From the NCBI GenBank assembly GCA_029248405.1, contig JAQWJJ010000006.1, forward strand, positions 1-64,000: a stretch of 64,000 bases of DNA. The letters run 5' to 3'. Origin of the DNA: Flavobacteriaceae bacterium (GTDB lineage: Bacteria > Bacteroidota > Bacteroidia > Flavobacteriales > Flavobacteriaceae). A program made the position numbers and the translations under genes. Under the pieces are notes generated by a model. That model did not search any database. It was not told the DNA's origin and saw nothing but the letters and a program-made list of their open reading frames with translations. The first letter of the stretch is position 1. Every line of letters begins with the position of its first letter. Of this stretch, positions 17,136 through 25,148 are shown in pieces.

Positions 17136-19627
17136 TTTTTGGCGGCCTTAGCCTTGGGCTTACGTGTGGTTTTTTTCTTGGTTTTTACTGCGAGCATTTC
17201 CTCTGCCTTCTCGAGCGTAATTTCCTCAATCTTTGTAGTTTTTGGCAGTTCAATTTTGGTTTTTCCTTTTATTAAATGAAACCGACCCCATCGGGCCTTT
17301 TCTAAACGGATGCCCTCGCTGGTCCATTCTTTAAGCAATTTGTCCTTTTCTTTCTGCTTCTTCTCTTCAATAAGCGTGACAATGTCTTGATCGGTCAAGT
17401 GATCAAAATCATATTTTTTATTGACGTTGATAAAAATACCGTTCCATTTGAGGAATGGCCCGAAGCGTCCGACACCTTTTTGCACGGGCATGTCTTCGTA
17501 TGTATAGATAGGTTCCTCTGCCTTTAGCTTTTGCCTGATCAACTCTTCCGCATCTGCAAAGGTTACTGAAAGAGGATCCATGCCTTGAGGCAGGGAAATA
17601 AACTGTTTGCCAAAACGCACATAAGGGCCAAAGCGACCATTGGCCACTTCAACTTCTTCGTCATTAAATCGACCAAGAGTCTTTGGCAATTGAAACAAAT
17701 CAATAGCCTCTTGAAAATTGATCAAATGCAATTGCTGGTCAGGCCTAAGACTGGCAAACTTCTTGTCTTGGTCATCTGGAGCACCAATCTGAACAATTGG
17801 ACCAAATTTACCTAAACGTACCAGAACCACTTTCCCACTTACTGGATCAGTCCCCAAAATCCGCTCACCACTCTCGCGCTGTGCATGCTCATTAACCTGC
17901 TCCACATTAGGGTGGAATTTCGCGTAAAATGATTGCATCATCTCCTTCCATTCTTCCTTGCCCTCAGCGATAGCATCAAAGTCCGCTTCAACTTTTGCCG
18001 TGAAATTAAAATCTACGATATCTTGAAAATGTTCTACGAGAAAATCATTGACAATCATCCCAATATCAGTGGGAACGAGCTTGCCTTTATCACTCCCAAC
18101 CATTTCCTGAAGTTCATTAGTTTGGAGGCCATCTGCATCCAAAATCATCTGGATGTAATTTCGTGGCTTGCCTTCTACAGTGCCTTTTTCGACATATTTG
18201 CGCTGTATGATTGTAGAAATTGTTGGGGCGTAAGTCGAAGGACGACCGATCCCTAATTCCTCGAGTTGCTTGACTAATGCAGCCTCACTAAATCGATAAG
18301 GGGGGCGCGAAAATCTCTGTGTCGCATGGATATAGGTATTGTGTAATCCATCACCAACCGCAAGTGTTGGCAACATACCGTCTTGCTCTTCTTCATCAAA
18401 ATCAGTACCCTCTAGATATACTTTGAGAAATCCATCGAAGGTGATCATCTCTCCATTAGCACTGAAGCTCTCCTCAACAGGAGTCGGTGACTTGACATCG
18501 ATCTTGACTTGAGTGCGCTCTATTTGTGCATCGCTCATTTGTGAGGCAATAGTCCTTTTCCAAATCAATTCATAAAGTCTCATTTGATCCCGTTCCCCTA
18601 TAATAGAGTGGCGCCCCATATCCGTTGGACGAATCGCTTCATGGGCTTCTTGTGCGCCTTTGCTTTTGCCTTTAAAGACCCTTGGCTTACTGTAATTACT
18701 GCCATAAGCCTTGGTGATTTCCTCTTGTGCTGCATTTTGCGCTTCCTTGGACAAATTGACACTATCAGTCCTCATATAAGTGATCAAACCCGATTCATAC
18801 AATCTTTGGGCAACAGTCATGGTCTTACTTACAGAAAAATAAAGTTTCCTTGCGGCTTCTTGCTGAAGGGTGGACGTGGTAAAGGGTGGTGCTGGAGACT
18901 TTTTTGCAGGTTTTTTGGACAAATGACCCACAGCATAGGCTGCCCCGAGGTTGCGTTTTAAAAATTCTTCGGCCTGCTGTTGTGAGTCGAAGTTTTTTGG
19001 CAATTTTGCCTTAAAGCGTGCGCCATTTTTAGTGGTGAATTCGGCGTCAATACGGAAAGAGGCGACAGGTTCAAACGCTTGAATCTCCCGCTCGCGCTCT
19101 ACAATGAGTCTTACCGCAACACTTTGTACGCGACCAGCAGACAAACCCCCTTTAACTTTTTTCCACAAAACTGGAGATAACTCATAGCCCACAAGCCGGT
19201 CCAAAACCCTTCGGGCCTGTTGGGCGTTCACCAAATTATAATCAATATCTCTCGGATTGTCAATCGCTTTGAGGATCGCCGTTTTTGTGATTTCATGAAA
19301 AACAATCCGTTTTGTATTTTCTTTTTTAAGGTCGAGAGACTCAGACAAGTGCCATGCAATGGCCTCTCCTTCTCGATCCTCATCACTCGCAAGCCAGACC
19401 ATTTCAGCCTTACTCGCCATGGTCTTGAGGTCCTTGACCAATGTTTTTTTGTCTTTAGACACTTGGTATTTAGGGCTAAAATCGCCAGCGACATCAACAC
19501 CCAATTCTTTGGATGGCAGGTCTGCGATGTGCCCAAAACTAGAAGCTACTTTGAACTCTTTTCCTAAAAATTTTTCTATGGTTTTGGCCTTTGCCGGGGA
19601 CTCTACAATCACTAAATTCTTTGCCAT
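17132..19627 (-). CDS. topA: DNA topoisomerase I (type IA)
   Basis: An 831-aa enzyme that relaxes negative supercoils through a 5'-phosphotyrosine intermediate. The Toprim domain starts at residue 3 with IVESPAKAKTIEKFLG (E9) and carries SDEDREGE (D82, D84, E86). The active-site tyrosine is Y284 in LITYMRTDS. C-terminal repeats (NGRFGPYVRFGK and VGRFGPFLKWNG) resemble the Bacteroidota topoisomerase C-terminal repeats and replace the zinc ribbons of the E. coli enzyme. The tail is Lys-rich (KKKTTRKPKAKAAKK). A good promoter lies 20 bp upstream. The stop overlaps the start of the arginase-fold gene (ATGA). Confidence 0.97.
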   Translation of the reverse strand: MAKNLVIVESPAKAKTIEKFLGKEFKVASSFGHIADLPSKELGVDVAGDFSPKYQVSKDKKTLVKDLKTMASKAEMVWLASDEDREGEAIAWHLSESLDLKKENTKRIVFHEITKTAILKAIDNPRDIDYNLVNAQQARRVLDRLVGYELSPVLWKKVKGGLSAGRVQSVAVRLIVEREREIQAFEPVASFRIDAEFTTKNGARFKAKLPKNFDSQQQAEEFLKRNLGAAYAVGHLSKKPAKKSPAPPFTTSTLQQEAARKLYFSVSKTMTVAQRLYESGLITYMRTDSVNLSKEAQNAAQEEITKAYGSNYSKPRVFKGKSKGAQEAHEAIRPTDMGRHSIIGERDQMRLYELIWKRTIASQMSDAQIERTQVKIDVKSPTPVEESFSANGEMITFDGFLKVYLEGTDFDEEEQDGMLPTLAVGDGLHNTYIHATQRFSRPPYRFSEAALVKQLEELGIGRPSTYAPTISTIIQRKYVEKGTVEGKPRNYIQMILDADGLQTNELQEMVGSDKGKLVPTDIGMIVNDFLVEHFQDIVDFNFTAKVEADFDAIAEGKEEWKEMMQSFYAKFHPNVEQVNEHAQRESGERILGTDPVSGKVVLVRLGKFGPIVQIGAPDDQDKKFASLRPDQQLHLINFQEAIDLFQLPKTLGRFNDEEVEVANGRFGPYVRFGKQFISLPQGMDPLSVTFADAEELIRQKLKAEEPIYTYEDMPVQKGVGRFGPFLKWNGIFINVNKKYDFDHLTDQDIVTLIEEKKQKEKDKLLKEWTSEGIRLEKARWGRFHLIKGKTKIELPKTTKIEEITLEKAEEMLAVKTKKKTTRKPKAKAAKK

Positions 19628-19647
19628 AACGCATCATCTTTGGGCAA

Positions 19648-19677
19648 CAAAAGTATGTGAATTTTTTAATTAGCAAA
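19648..19677 (-). promoter_or_regulatory. Promoter of topA
   Basis: On the minus strand TTTG (19677-19674), 18 nt, then TACTTTTG (19655-19648): both Bacteroidota elements are present. It predicts a leader of about 17 nt. It faces away from the miaB promoter. The roughly 150 bp between the two holds nothing I recognise beyond a short GCTTTAAGC palindrome. Confidence 0.75.
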
Positions 19678-19830
19678 TCATCCAATGTTTTTTAAAGTGC
19701 AGAAATCGCGCAAGAAGAAGGCTTTAAGCTTTGACATACACCGCCCCATTCTTGCCTCTTATTATCTGTCAATATTTACATTAAATGATGGTGTTTACTG
19801 ACCTAACGCACCAGAATCGTCTCTGCCATT

Positions 19831-19862
19831 TTGACATATTGACGCAATTAATTGTATCTTTG
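19831..19862 (+). promoter_or_regulatory. Promoter of the miaB-secG operon
   Basis: TTG (19831-19833, in TTTTG), 21 nt, then a perfect TATCTTTG (19855-19862). It predicts transcription from about 19866 and a leader of about 60 nt before the miaB ATG at 19926. Confidence 0.75.
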
Positions 19863-19925
19863 CAGCGCGTTCCAATCATGGGGCATATTTTTTGAAATTC
19901 ACAATTTTGATTGATAAAACAGAAC

Positions 19926-21380
19926 ATGAATCCAAAAGTCATTGACGAAAATAGACAGGGCACGACACTCAAAACGATTGCGACATCAGGCAATACCAAG
20001 AAACTATTCATTGAAAGTTATGGGTGTCAAATGAACTTCAGTGATAGTGAAATTGTTGCGTCAATTTTGGCCCAGCAGGGCTATGATACAACAGATGCAC
20101 TTGAAGACGCTGACCTGGTGTTGGTCAACACATGCTCTATTCGGGATAAGGCCGAGCAAACGGTGCGCAAACGCCTTGAAAAATACAATGCCGTTAAGAA
20201 AATTAACCCGGGGATGAAGGTGGGTGTTTTAGGATGTATGGCTGAAAGACTCAAGAGTAAGTTTCTTGAAGAAGAAAAAATTGTAGATTTAGTTGTGGGC
20301 CCAGATGCCTACAAGGATTTACCTAATTTATTGTCTGAGGTCAATGCTGGGCGGGATGCCGTTAATGTTCTCCTGTCCAAAGACGAAACCTACGGTGATA
20401 TTGCCCCTGTTCGATTAGGCGGTAATGGTGTTTCGGCATTTGTCAGCATCACTCGTGGTTGTGACAATATGTGTACGTTTTGTGTGGTCCCATTCACAAG
20501 AGGACGTGAGCGCAGTAGAGACCCTCAAAGTATTGTTTCGGAGGTCAATGATCTGGGACAAAAAGGCTATAAAGAGATCACGCTACTGGGGCAGAATGTC
20601 GACAGTTATTTGTGGTATGGCGGTGGCCTTAAGAAAGATTTTAAAAACGCTTCGGCCATCGAACAAGCTTCAGCTATGGACTTTGCTCAATTATTGGAGA
20701 TGGTCGCCAGGGCACAACCCAAAATGCGCATCAGATTTTCAACCAGCAATCCTCAAGATATGACGGCAGATGTTCTCTATGCCATGGCCAAGCACGACAA
20801 CATTTGCAACTATATCCATTTACCGGTCCAAAGTGGGAGTACAAGAATTTTAAAAGAAATGAACCGTCAACATACAAGAGAGGAATACATGACCTTGATT
20901 GACACTGTGCGGTCTATTCTGCCGGATTGCGGTATTTCGCAAGACATGATTTCTGGATTCCCTACAGAAACAGAACAAGACCACCAAGACACATTGAGTC
21001 TTATGGATTATGTGCAGTATGATTTTGGCTTTATGTTCATGTACTCTGAGCGTCCTGGTACGATGGCGGCGCGAAAAATGACAGATGATGTTCCAGAGGA
21101 GGTCAAAAAAAGACGTCTGAACGATATCATTATAAGGCAAAGAGCACATAGCGCTTACCGCACGAAACAATTTGTAGGAAAGACTGTCGAAGTATTGATA
21201 GAAAAAGAGAGTAAAAAAAGTGCTGCGCATTGGAGTGGAAGAACCCCTCAAAATACCGTTGTTGTTTTTGAAAAAGATCAATACCAACCGGGTGATTTTG
21301 TGATGGTACACATTGACGACTGTACAAGCGCGACGCTGATCGGCACTCCACTACACTACTCAAAAACCCAAAACGACTAG
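19926..21380 (+). CDS. miaB: MiaB, tRNA-2-methylthio-N6-dimethylallyladenosine synthase
   Basis: Radical-SAM methylthiotransferase that adds a methylthio group to i6A37 of tRNAs reading UNN codons. The N-terminal UPF0004 domain has cluster cysteines C34 (SYGCQMN), C70 (NTCSIR) and C104 (LGCMAER). The radical-SAM motif is [10 protein letters not shown] (C179, C183, C186). The C-terminal TRAM domain covers about the last 65 residues. I chose the ATG at 19926 (484 aa); a TTG at 19911 would add five residues. It is the first gene of a tight operon, with only 2 nt to the next gene. Confidence 0.96.
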   Translation: MNPKVIDENRQGTTLKTIATSGNTKKLFIESYGCQMNFSDSEIVASILAQQGYDTTDALEDADLVLVNTCSIRDKAEQTVRKRLEKYNAVKKINPGMKVGVLGCMAERLKSKFLEEEKIVDLVVGPDAYKDLPNLLSEVNAGRDAVNVLLSKDETYGDIAPVRLGGNGVSAFVSITRGCDNMCTFCVVPFTRGRERSRDPQSIVSEVNDLGQKGYKEITLLGQNVDSYLWYGGGLKKDFKNASAIEQASAMDFAQLLEMVARAQPKMRIRFSTSNPQDMTADVLYAMAKHDNICNYIHLPVQSGSTRILKEMNRQHTREEYMTLIDTVRSILPDCGISQDMISGFPTETEQDHQDTLSLMDYVQYDFGFMFMYSERPGTMAARKMTDDVPEEVKKRRLNDIIIRQRAHSAYRTKQFVGKTVEVLIEKESKKSAAHWSGRTPQNTVVVFEKDQYQPGDFVMVHIDDCTSATLIGTPLHYSKTQND

Positions 21381-21382
21381 CT

Positions 21383-22672
21383 ATGGAATCCATTCAATCC
21401 GTCAAACAGCGATTCGAAATAATTGGTAATGACCCAAAACTCAATAGGGCGATTGAGAAGGCGATTCAAGTCGCCCCAACAGATATTTCGGTTTTAGTCA
21501 CCGGAGAGAGTGGAGTGGGCAAAGAAAATATTCCAAGAATTATCCATTCTCTATCACACAGAAAGCACAACAAGTATATTGCTGTGAATTGTGGTGCAAT
21601 TCCAGAGGGGACAATCGATAGTGAGCTATTTGGTCATGAGAAAGGCGCCTTTACCGGGGCGGCAGCAGCACGCAGTGGCTATTTTGAGGTCGCTGATGGT
21701 GGCACCATATTTTTGGACGAAGTTGGGGAACTGCCATTGCCCACACAAGTGAGATTGCTTCGCGTTTTAGAAAATGGTGAATTCATGAAAGTTGGTTCAT
21801 CACAAATCCAAAAAACAGATGTGCGGATTGTTGCAGCAACCAATGTCAACATGGCTCAAGCGATCGATAAAGGCCGTTTTAGAGAAGATTTATACTACCG
21901 ATTAAGCACCGTAGAGATTGGGCTCCCAGCGCTGCGCGAACGCAACGAAGACATCCATCTTTTGTTCCGAAAATTCGCGTCAGATTTTGCGCAGAAATAC
22001 AAAATGCCCACCATCAGACTTGATCAAGATGCTGTAGCACTGTTATTAAAATATCATTGGGGTGGCAATATCAGACAGCTGCGCAATATCACAGAACAGC
22101 TTTCTGTTTTGGAGCAAAAAAGAGATGTCGGTTTTGCCAAACTCAAGGAGTATTTGCCCCATGTGGGCAGCCACCTTCCGGCCGTCATTCCTACCAAAAG
22201 CAGCAAATCAGATTTTGGCAATGAACGAGAAATCCTTTATAAAGTTCTTTTTGACATGCAAAAAGACATCAATGATCTCAAAAAACTGACCTTAGAGCTC
22301 ATGAACTCAGGCAACAGTTCTGAGGTCAAGGCCGACAATGCTCATTTGATCAAACAAATTTATGCCCCAAGCCAGGAGAATTCTTCATTGCGCAACTTGA
22401 CCGAGGAAGTTTTTGATTCGGAAGAGTTAGAAGAAAGCGATTCGATTGCTGTAATTGATTTCAACAAATCAGAAACGGCCATTCAGCCTTCCGATAAATA
22501 TCATTTTGCAGAAGATGTGGAAGAAGAAGAAAGCCTTTCACTGCATGATAAAGAACTCGAACTGATCAAAAAATCGTTGGATAAATATGAAGGAAAACGC
22601 AAAGAGGCCGCACAAGAATTAGGCATTAGTGAGCGCACACTCTACCGAAAAATAAAACAATTCAATTTATAA
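21383..22672 (+). CDS. Sigma-54-type AAA+ transcriptional activator without receiver domain
   Basis: A 429-aa enhancer-binding-protein family member. The AAA+ domain begins almost at the N-terminus: Walker A GESGVGKE (residues 41-48), GAFTGA (88-93) for sigma-54 contact, Walker B GTIFLDEV (107-114), and sensor region VRIVAATN. A long acidic, low-complexity linker of about 140 residues follows, then a Fis-type helix-turn-helix (KRKEAAQELGISERTLYRKI). There is no receiver, GAF or PAS domain, so signal input is not evident. Cotranscription with miaB, lptE-like and secG is conserved in flavobacteria. Target promoters are not visible here. Confidence 0.92.
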   Translation: MESIQSVKQRFEIIGNDPKLNRAIEKAIQVAPTDISVLVTGESGVGKENIPRIIHSLSHRKHNKYIAVNCGAIPEGTIDSELFGHEKGAFTGAAAARSGYFEVADGGTIFLDEVGELPLPTQVRLLRVLENGEFMKVGSSQIQKTDVRIVAATNVNMAQAIDKGRFREDLYYRLSTVEIGLPALRERNEDIHLLFRKFASDFAQKYKMPTIRLDQDAVALLLKYHWGGNIRQLRNITEQLSVLEQKRDVGFAKLKEYLPHVGSHLPAVIPTKSSKSDFGNEREILYKVLFDMQKDINDLKKLTLELMNSGNSSEVKADNAHLIKQIYAPSQENSSLRNLTEEVFDSEELEESDSIAVIDFNKSETAIQPSDKYHFAEDVEEEESLSLHDKELELIKKSLDKYEGKRKEAAQELGISERTLYRKIKQFNL

Positions 22673-22676
22673 ATTC

Positions 22677-23192
22677 ATGAGATTTCGACTCCAGCATATC
22701 ATATTGACTGTATTCATCGGCCTAGTGTCAGGAGCCTGCGGCATCTATTCATTTACTGGTGCTGATATTGACTACACGACGACCAAAACTTTTCAAGTCA
22801 ATAATTTTGTCAATAATGCGCCAATAGTCGAACCTAAGGTAGCCCGAAACTTCACTCTGGAGCTACAAGACCTCTTACTCAATCAAACGAGTCTTAGCCT
22901 GGTCAACAACAACGGTGACTTGGTATACGAAGGTGAAATTGTAGATTATTATGTCGCTCCTATTACGGCGACCTCCAAAAGTACTGCAGCTCAGAACCGC
23001 CTCACAATCGGCATCAATGTCAGATTCAGCAATACCAATGCTCCTGAGAAAGATTTTGAGCAAAAGTTCACATTTTATTTTGATTACTCAGGCTCTTCTC
23101 AACTTATAGGCAGTCAATTAGACATCGCGTTAGAAGTCATTTTCGAGCGATTGACTCAAGACATTTTTAACAAATCACTGGCCAACTGGTAA
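22677..23192 (+). CDS. lptE: LptE-like outer membrane lipoprotein
   Basis: A 171-aa lipoprotein: signal peptide then lipobox SGAC with C21 as the modified residue. The rest is a small alpha/beta fold with NNxxPIVEPKVARNFTLELQDLLL and VYEGEIVDYYVAPI, as in the Bacteroidota LptE family (LPS assembly, plug of LptD). LptE proteins are poorly conserved, so the name rests on length, lipobox, pattern and its place in the operon before secG. It starts 4 nt after the activator gene and ends 1 nt before the next gene. Confidence 0.82.
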   Translation: MRFRLQHIILTVFIGLVSGACGIYSFTGADIDYTTTKTFQVNNFVNNAPIVEPKVARNFTLELQDLLLNQTSLSLVNNNGDLVYEGEIVDYYVAPITATSKSTAAQNRLTIGINVRFSNTNAPEKDFEQKFTFYFDYSGSSQLIGSQLDIALEVIFERLTQDIFNKSLANW

Positions 23193-23193
23193 A

Positions 23194-23994
23194 ATGAATA
23201 CAACTGCCTTCCATAATCTATTGACCCATCCCAGCAACATCAGTGCGGAAGACGACCATGGTCTGGCAGAAATCATAAGGACATATCCTTATTTCCAGAG
23301 TGCGCGTGCCCTGCAACTCAAAGGATTGAAACAAACTGAGAGTTTTCACTATAACAAAGCTCTAAAAATAACCGCAGCCTACACCACCGACCGTGATGTC
23401 CTTTTTGACTTCATTACTTCTGAGCATTTTTCGCAATTTTCCATAGCCGACCTCCACGCGAGCCAGCAGGAATCGATTAAGGCTATTGAGGTGGTCCACC
23501 AAACCATTGTTCAAGAAGAGTCGCACGAACAGGACACGCCAACTGATAGCGCTCCGAAAATTTATTTAAGCGATCCACAAAGCCCACTTGAATTCGAGAA
23601 AGAAGAGCGCCGCACATTTGACCAGTGGCTGCAGCTTACTACTGTTAAGCCTATCCGTCGAGAACAAAAAAACCAGGAGACAACAGATGATCAGCCAAGG
23701 TCAAATGACCAGCCCCTGACCCTCAAAATTGACAGAATAAACAAATTTATTGCACGCCGGCCACAGATTGATTTAAAAGAAGGTCAATCCAACACTGGTG
23801 ATCTCTCAGAGCCTTTCGTCACTAGTCCAGACGAAATAATGACAGAAACTTTGGCCAGGGTATATCTGAGTCAAAACAACCATATAAAAGCCATTGAGGC
23901 GTATAAAATATTAATTTTGAAATATCCCGAAAAAAGTGGTTTCTTTGCAGACCAAATTCGAGGAATAGAACAACTGATAAACGCATCACAATGA
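23194..23994 (+). CDS. Conserved hypothetical protein with C-terminal TPR-like helices
   Basis: A 266-aa soluble protein without a signal peptide. The N-terminal part is helical (IIRTYPYFQSARALQLKGLKQ), the middle is Gln/Glu/Asp-rich and probably disordered, and the end resembles one tetratricopeptide hairpin (TETLARVYLSQNNHIKAIEAYKILILKYPEKS). Function is unknown. It sits between the lptE-like gene (1-nt gap) and secG (4-bp overlap), which suggests a role linked to envelope assembly or secretion; that is inference from position only. Confidence 0.85.
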   Translation: MNTTAFHNLLTHPSNISAEDDHGLAEIIRTYPYFQSARALQLKGLKQTESFHYNKALKITAAYTTDRDVLFDFITSEHFSQFSIADLHASQQESIKAIEVVHQTIVQEESHEQDTPTDSAPKIYLSDPQSPLEFEKEERRTFDQWLQLTTVKPIRREQKNQETTDDQPRSNDQPLTLKIDRINKFIARRPQIDLKEGQSNTGDLSEPFVTSPDEIMTETLARVYLSQNNHIKAIEAYKILILKYPEKSGFFADQIRGIEQLINASQ

Positions 23995-24332
23995 GTACAT
24001 TTTCTATATTTTTGATCTTGATCATCTTTATCGCCTTTTTATTGGTGGTTGTCATTATGGTACAAAACCCTAAAGGAGGTGGACTTTCTTCTTCTTTCGG
24101 CGGAGGTGGGTCACAACAATTGGGCGGCGTCAAAAAAACAACAGATTTTCTTGATCGCAGCACCTGGACCCTCTCGGCAATCTTATTAGGATTGATTCTA
24201 TTGTCAAATATGTCGTTATTTGAAGGAACAACTAGTGGTGACTTCTTGCAAGATGAATTAGAAAATGTTGTTCTTCCAGAGGCGTCGGCGCTACCTGAGA
24301 CTGGTGGTGCAGCCGAGGGAACTACAGAATAA
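23991..24332 (+). CDS. secG: Preprotein translocase subunit SecG
   Basis: A 113-aa inner-membrane subunit of the SecYEG translocon. It has two transmembrane helices (about residues 3-24 and 57-75) joined by a Gly/Ser-rich loop containing MVQNPKGGGLSSSFGGGG, the family hallmark, plus an acidic C-terminal tail. It is the last gene of the miaB operon, overlapping its upstream gene by 4 bp (ATGA), with a terminator 43 bp downstream. Confidence 0.95.
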   Translation: MSTFSIFLILIIFIAFLLVVVIMVQNPKGGGLSSSFGGGGSQQLGGVKKTTDFLDRSTWTLSAILLGLILLSNMSLFEGTTSGDFLQDELENVVLPEASALPETGGAAEGTTE

Positions 24333-24374
24333 ATTTATAGCTTTAAACGGGTTGTAACGCAACCGACAATATAT

Positions 24375-24403
24375 AAATCCCATGCACTGCATGGGATTTT
24401 TTT
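24375..24403 (+). terminator. Terminator of the miaB-secG operon
   Basis: An 11-bp perfect stem (24375-24385 with 24389-24399) around a 3-nt loop, core CCCATGC/GCATGGG, followed by seven Ts ending at 24403. Confidence 0.9.
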
Positions 24404-24509
24404 ATGCCCTAACATCCTAAAAAAAATTAGTTCTCGTTATTATTGAAGACAAAAAACAAAATAAGGCGACTTGTATTTGACGGCGCCCTTCAATTAAAAC
24501 TGATTTAAG

Positions 24510-25061
24510 ATGACAAAAATTTATTTCTGGTTAATCGTTCTGACCTGCCTTCATTATGCCCAAGGCCAGTCTCACTCATTAGAACAAGTGCCCATCAACA
24601 ACGACCGCTGGCACATCAACAGCATCGGCGCACACTTGGGTCAGGGCACCGTTAATGGTGGGCCGAGCACAGTCAATTATGGCATGGACTTGGTGGCCAA
24701 GAAAAACTACCATCTGCTCAAAGCAGAGTTGACAAAAGGTGTTGCCTGGAATTTTTCCATAGGCGACCCCAGCAATAAAAGCGGCAATTACCAGCTATTT
24801 TCCCTAGGATATGGACGCTCCTATCACTTATCAGAGCATTGGCAGGCGAGTGCTTTTTTAGGGCTCAGCCATGTGCGTTACCACTTGCCCACTAACGAGC
24901 CGTTAAGTCAACGCAAATCCTACGGGTTTGGCCTTCCTCTTTCGGGGGTGGTATGCTATCAAATACTCGAAAATTGGTCATTAGGAATTCGCGGCCAAAT
25001 ACACCCCAACCAAACGAGCTCTACCACCAACTTAAGCATGTTGGTTTCTTGGAATTTTTAA
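24510..25061 (+). CDS. Secreted hypothetical protein, probable small outer-membrane beta-barrel
   Basis: A 183-aa protein with a signal peptide (about residues 1-19, ending YAQGQ). After that come alternating polar/hydrophobic stretches with aromatic girdle residues, such as YQLFSLGYGRSYHLSEHWQASAFLGLSHVRY, and it ends in an aromatic residue (LSMLVSWNF), as outer-membrane barrels do. I do not recognise a family. It stands alone between a terminator and a second hairpin, so it is probably monocistronic. The 100 bp before it hold no clear promoter box. Confidence 0.75.
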   Translation: MTKIYFWLIVLTCLHYAQGQSHSLEQVPINNDRWHINSIGAHLGQGTVNGGPSTVNYGMDLVAKKNYHLLKAELTKGVAWNFSIGDPSNKSGNYQLFSLGYGRSYHLSEHWQASAFLGLSHVRYHLPTNEPLSQRKSYGFGLPLSGVVCYQILENWSLGIRGQIHPNQTSSTTNLSMLVSWNF

Positions 25062-25069
25062 AATAAAAT

Positions 25070-25091
25070 GGGTGCCACGGCAATGGCACCC
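25070..25091 (+). terminator. Hairpin, possible terminator after the beta-barrel gene
   Basis: An 8-bp perfect GC-rich stem (GGGTGCCA at 25070-25077 with TGGCACCC at 25084-25091) only 9 nt after the stop codon. It is followed by only a weak T-tract (TTAATGT), so termination may be partial. Confidence 0.5.
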
Positions 25092-25148
25092 TTAATGTCA
25101 ATACACAAAACCCTTTTCATCTGTTTCACCTATTAACACCTCTAAATT

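Noticed and set aside
20850-21311. 153-aa open frame antisense to miaB
   Set aside because: Shadow of a conserved gene, with His/Phe/Leu-rich composition and no motif.
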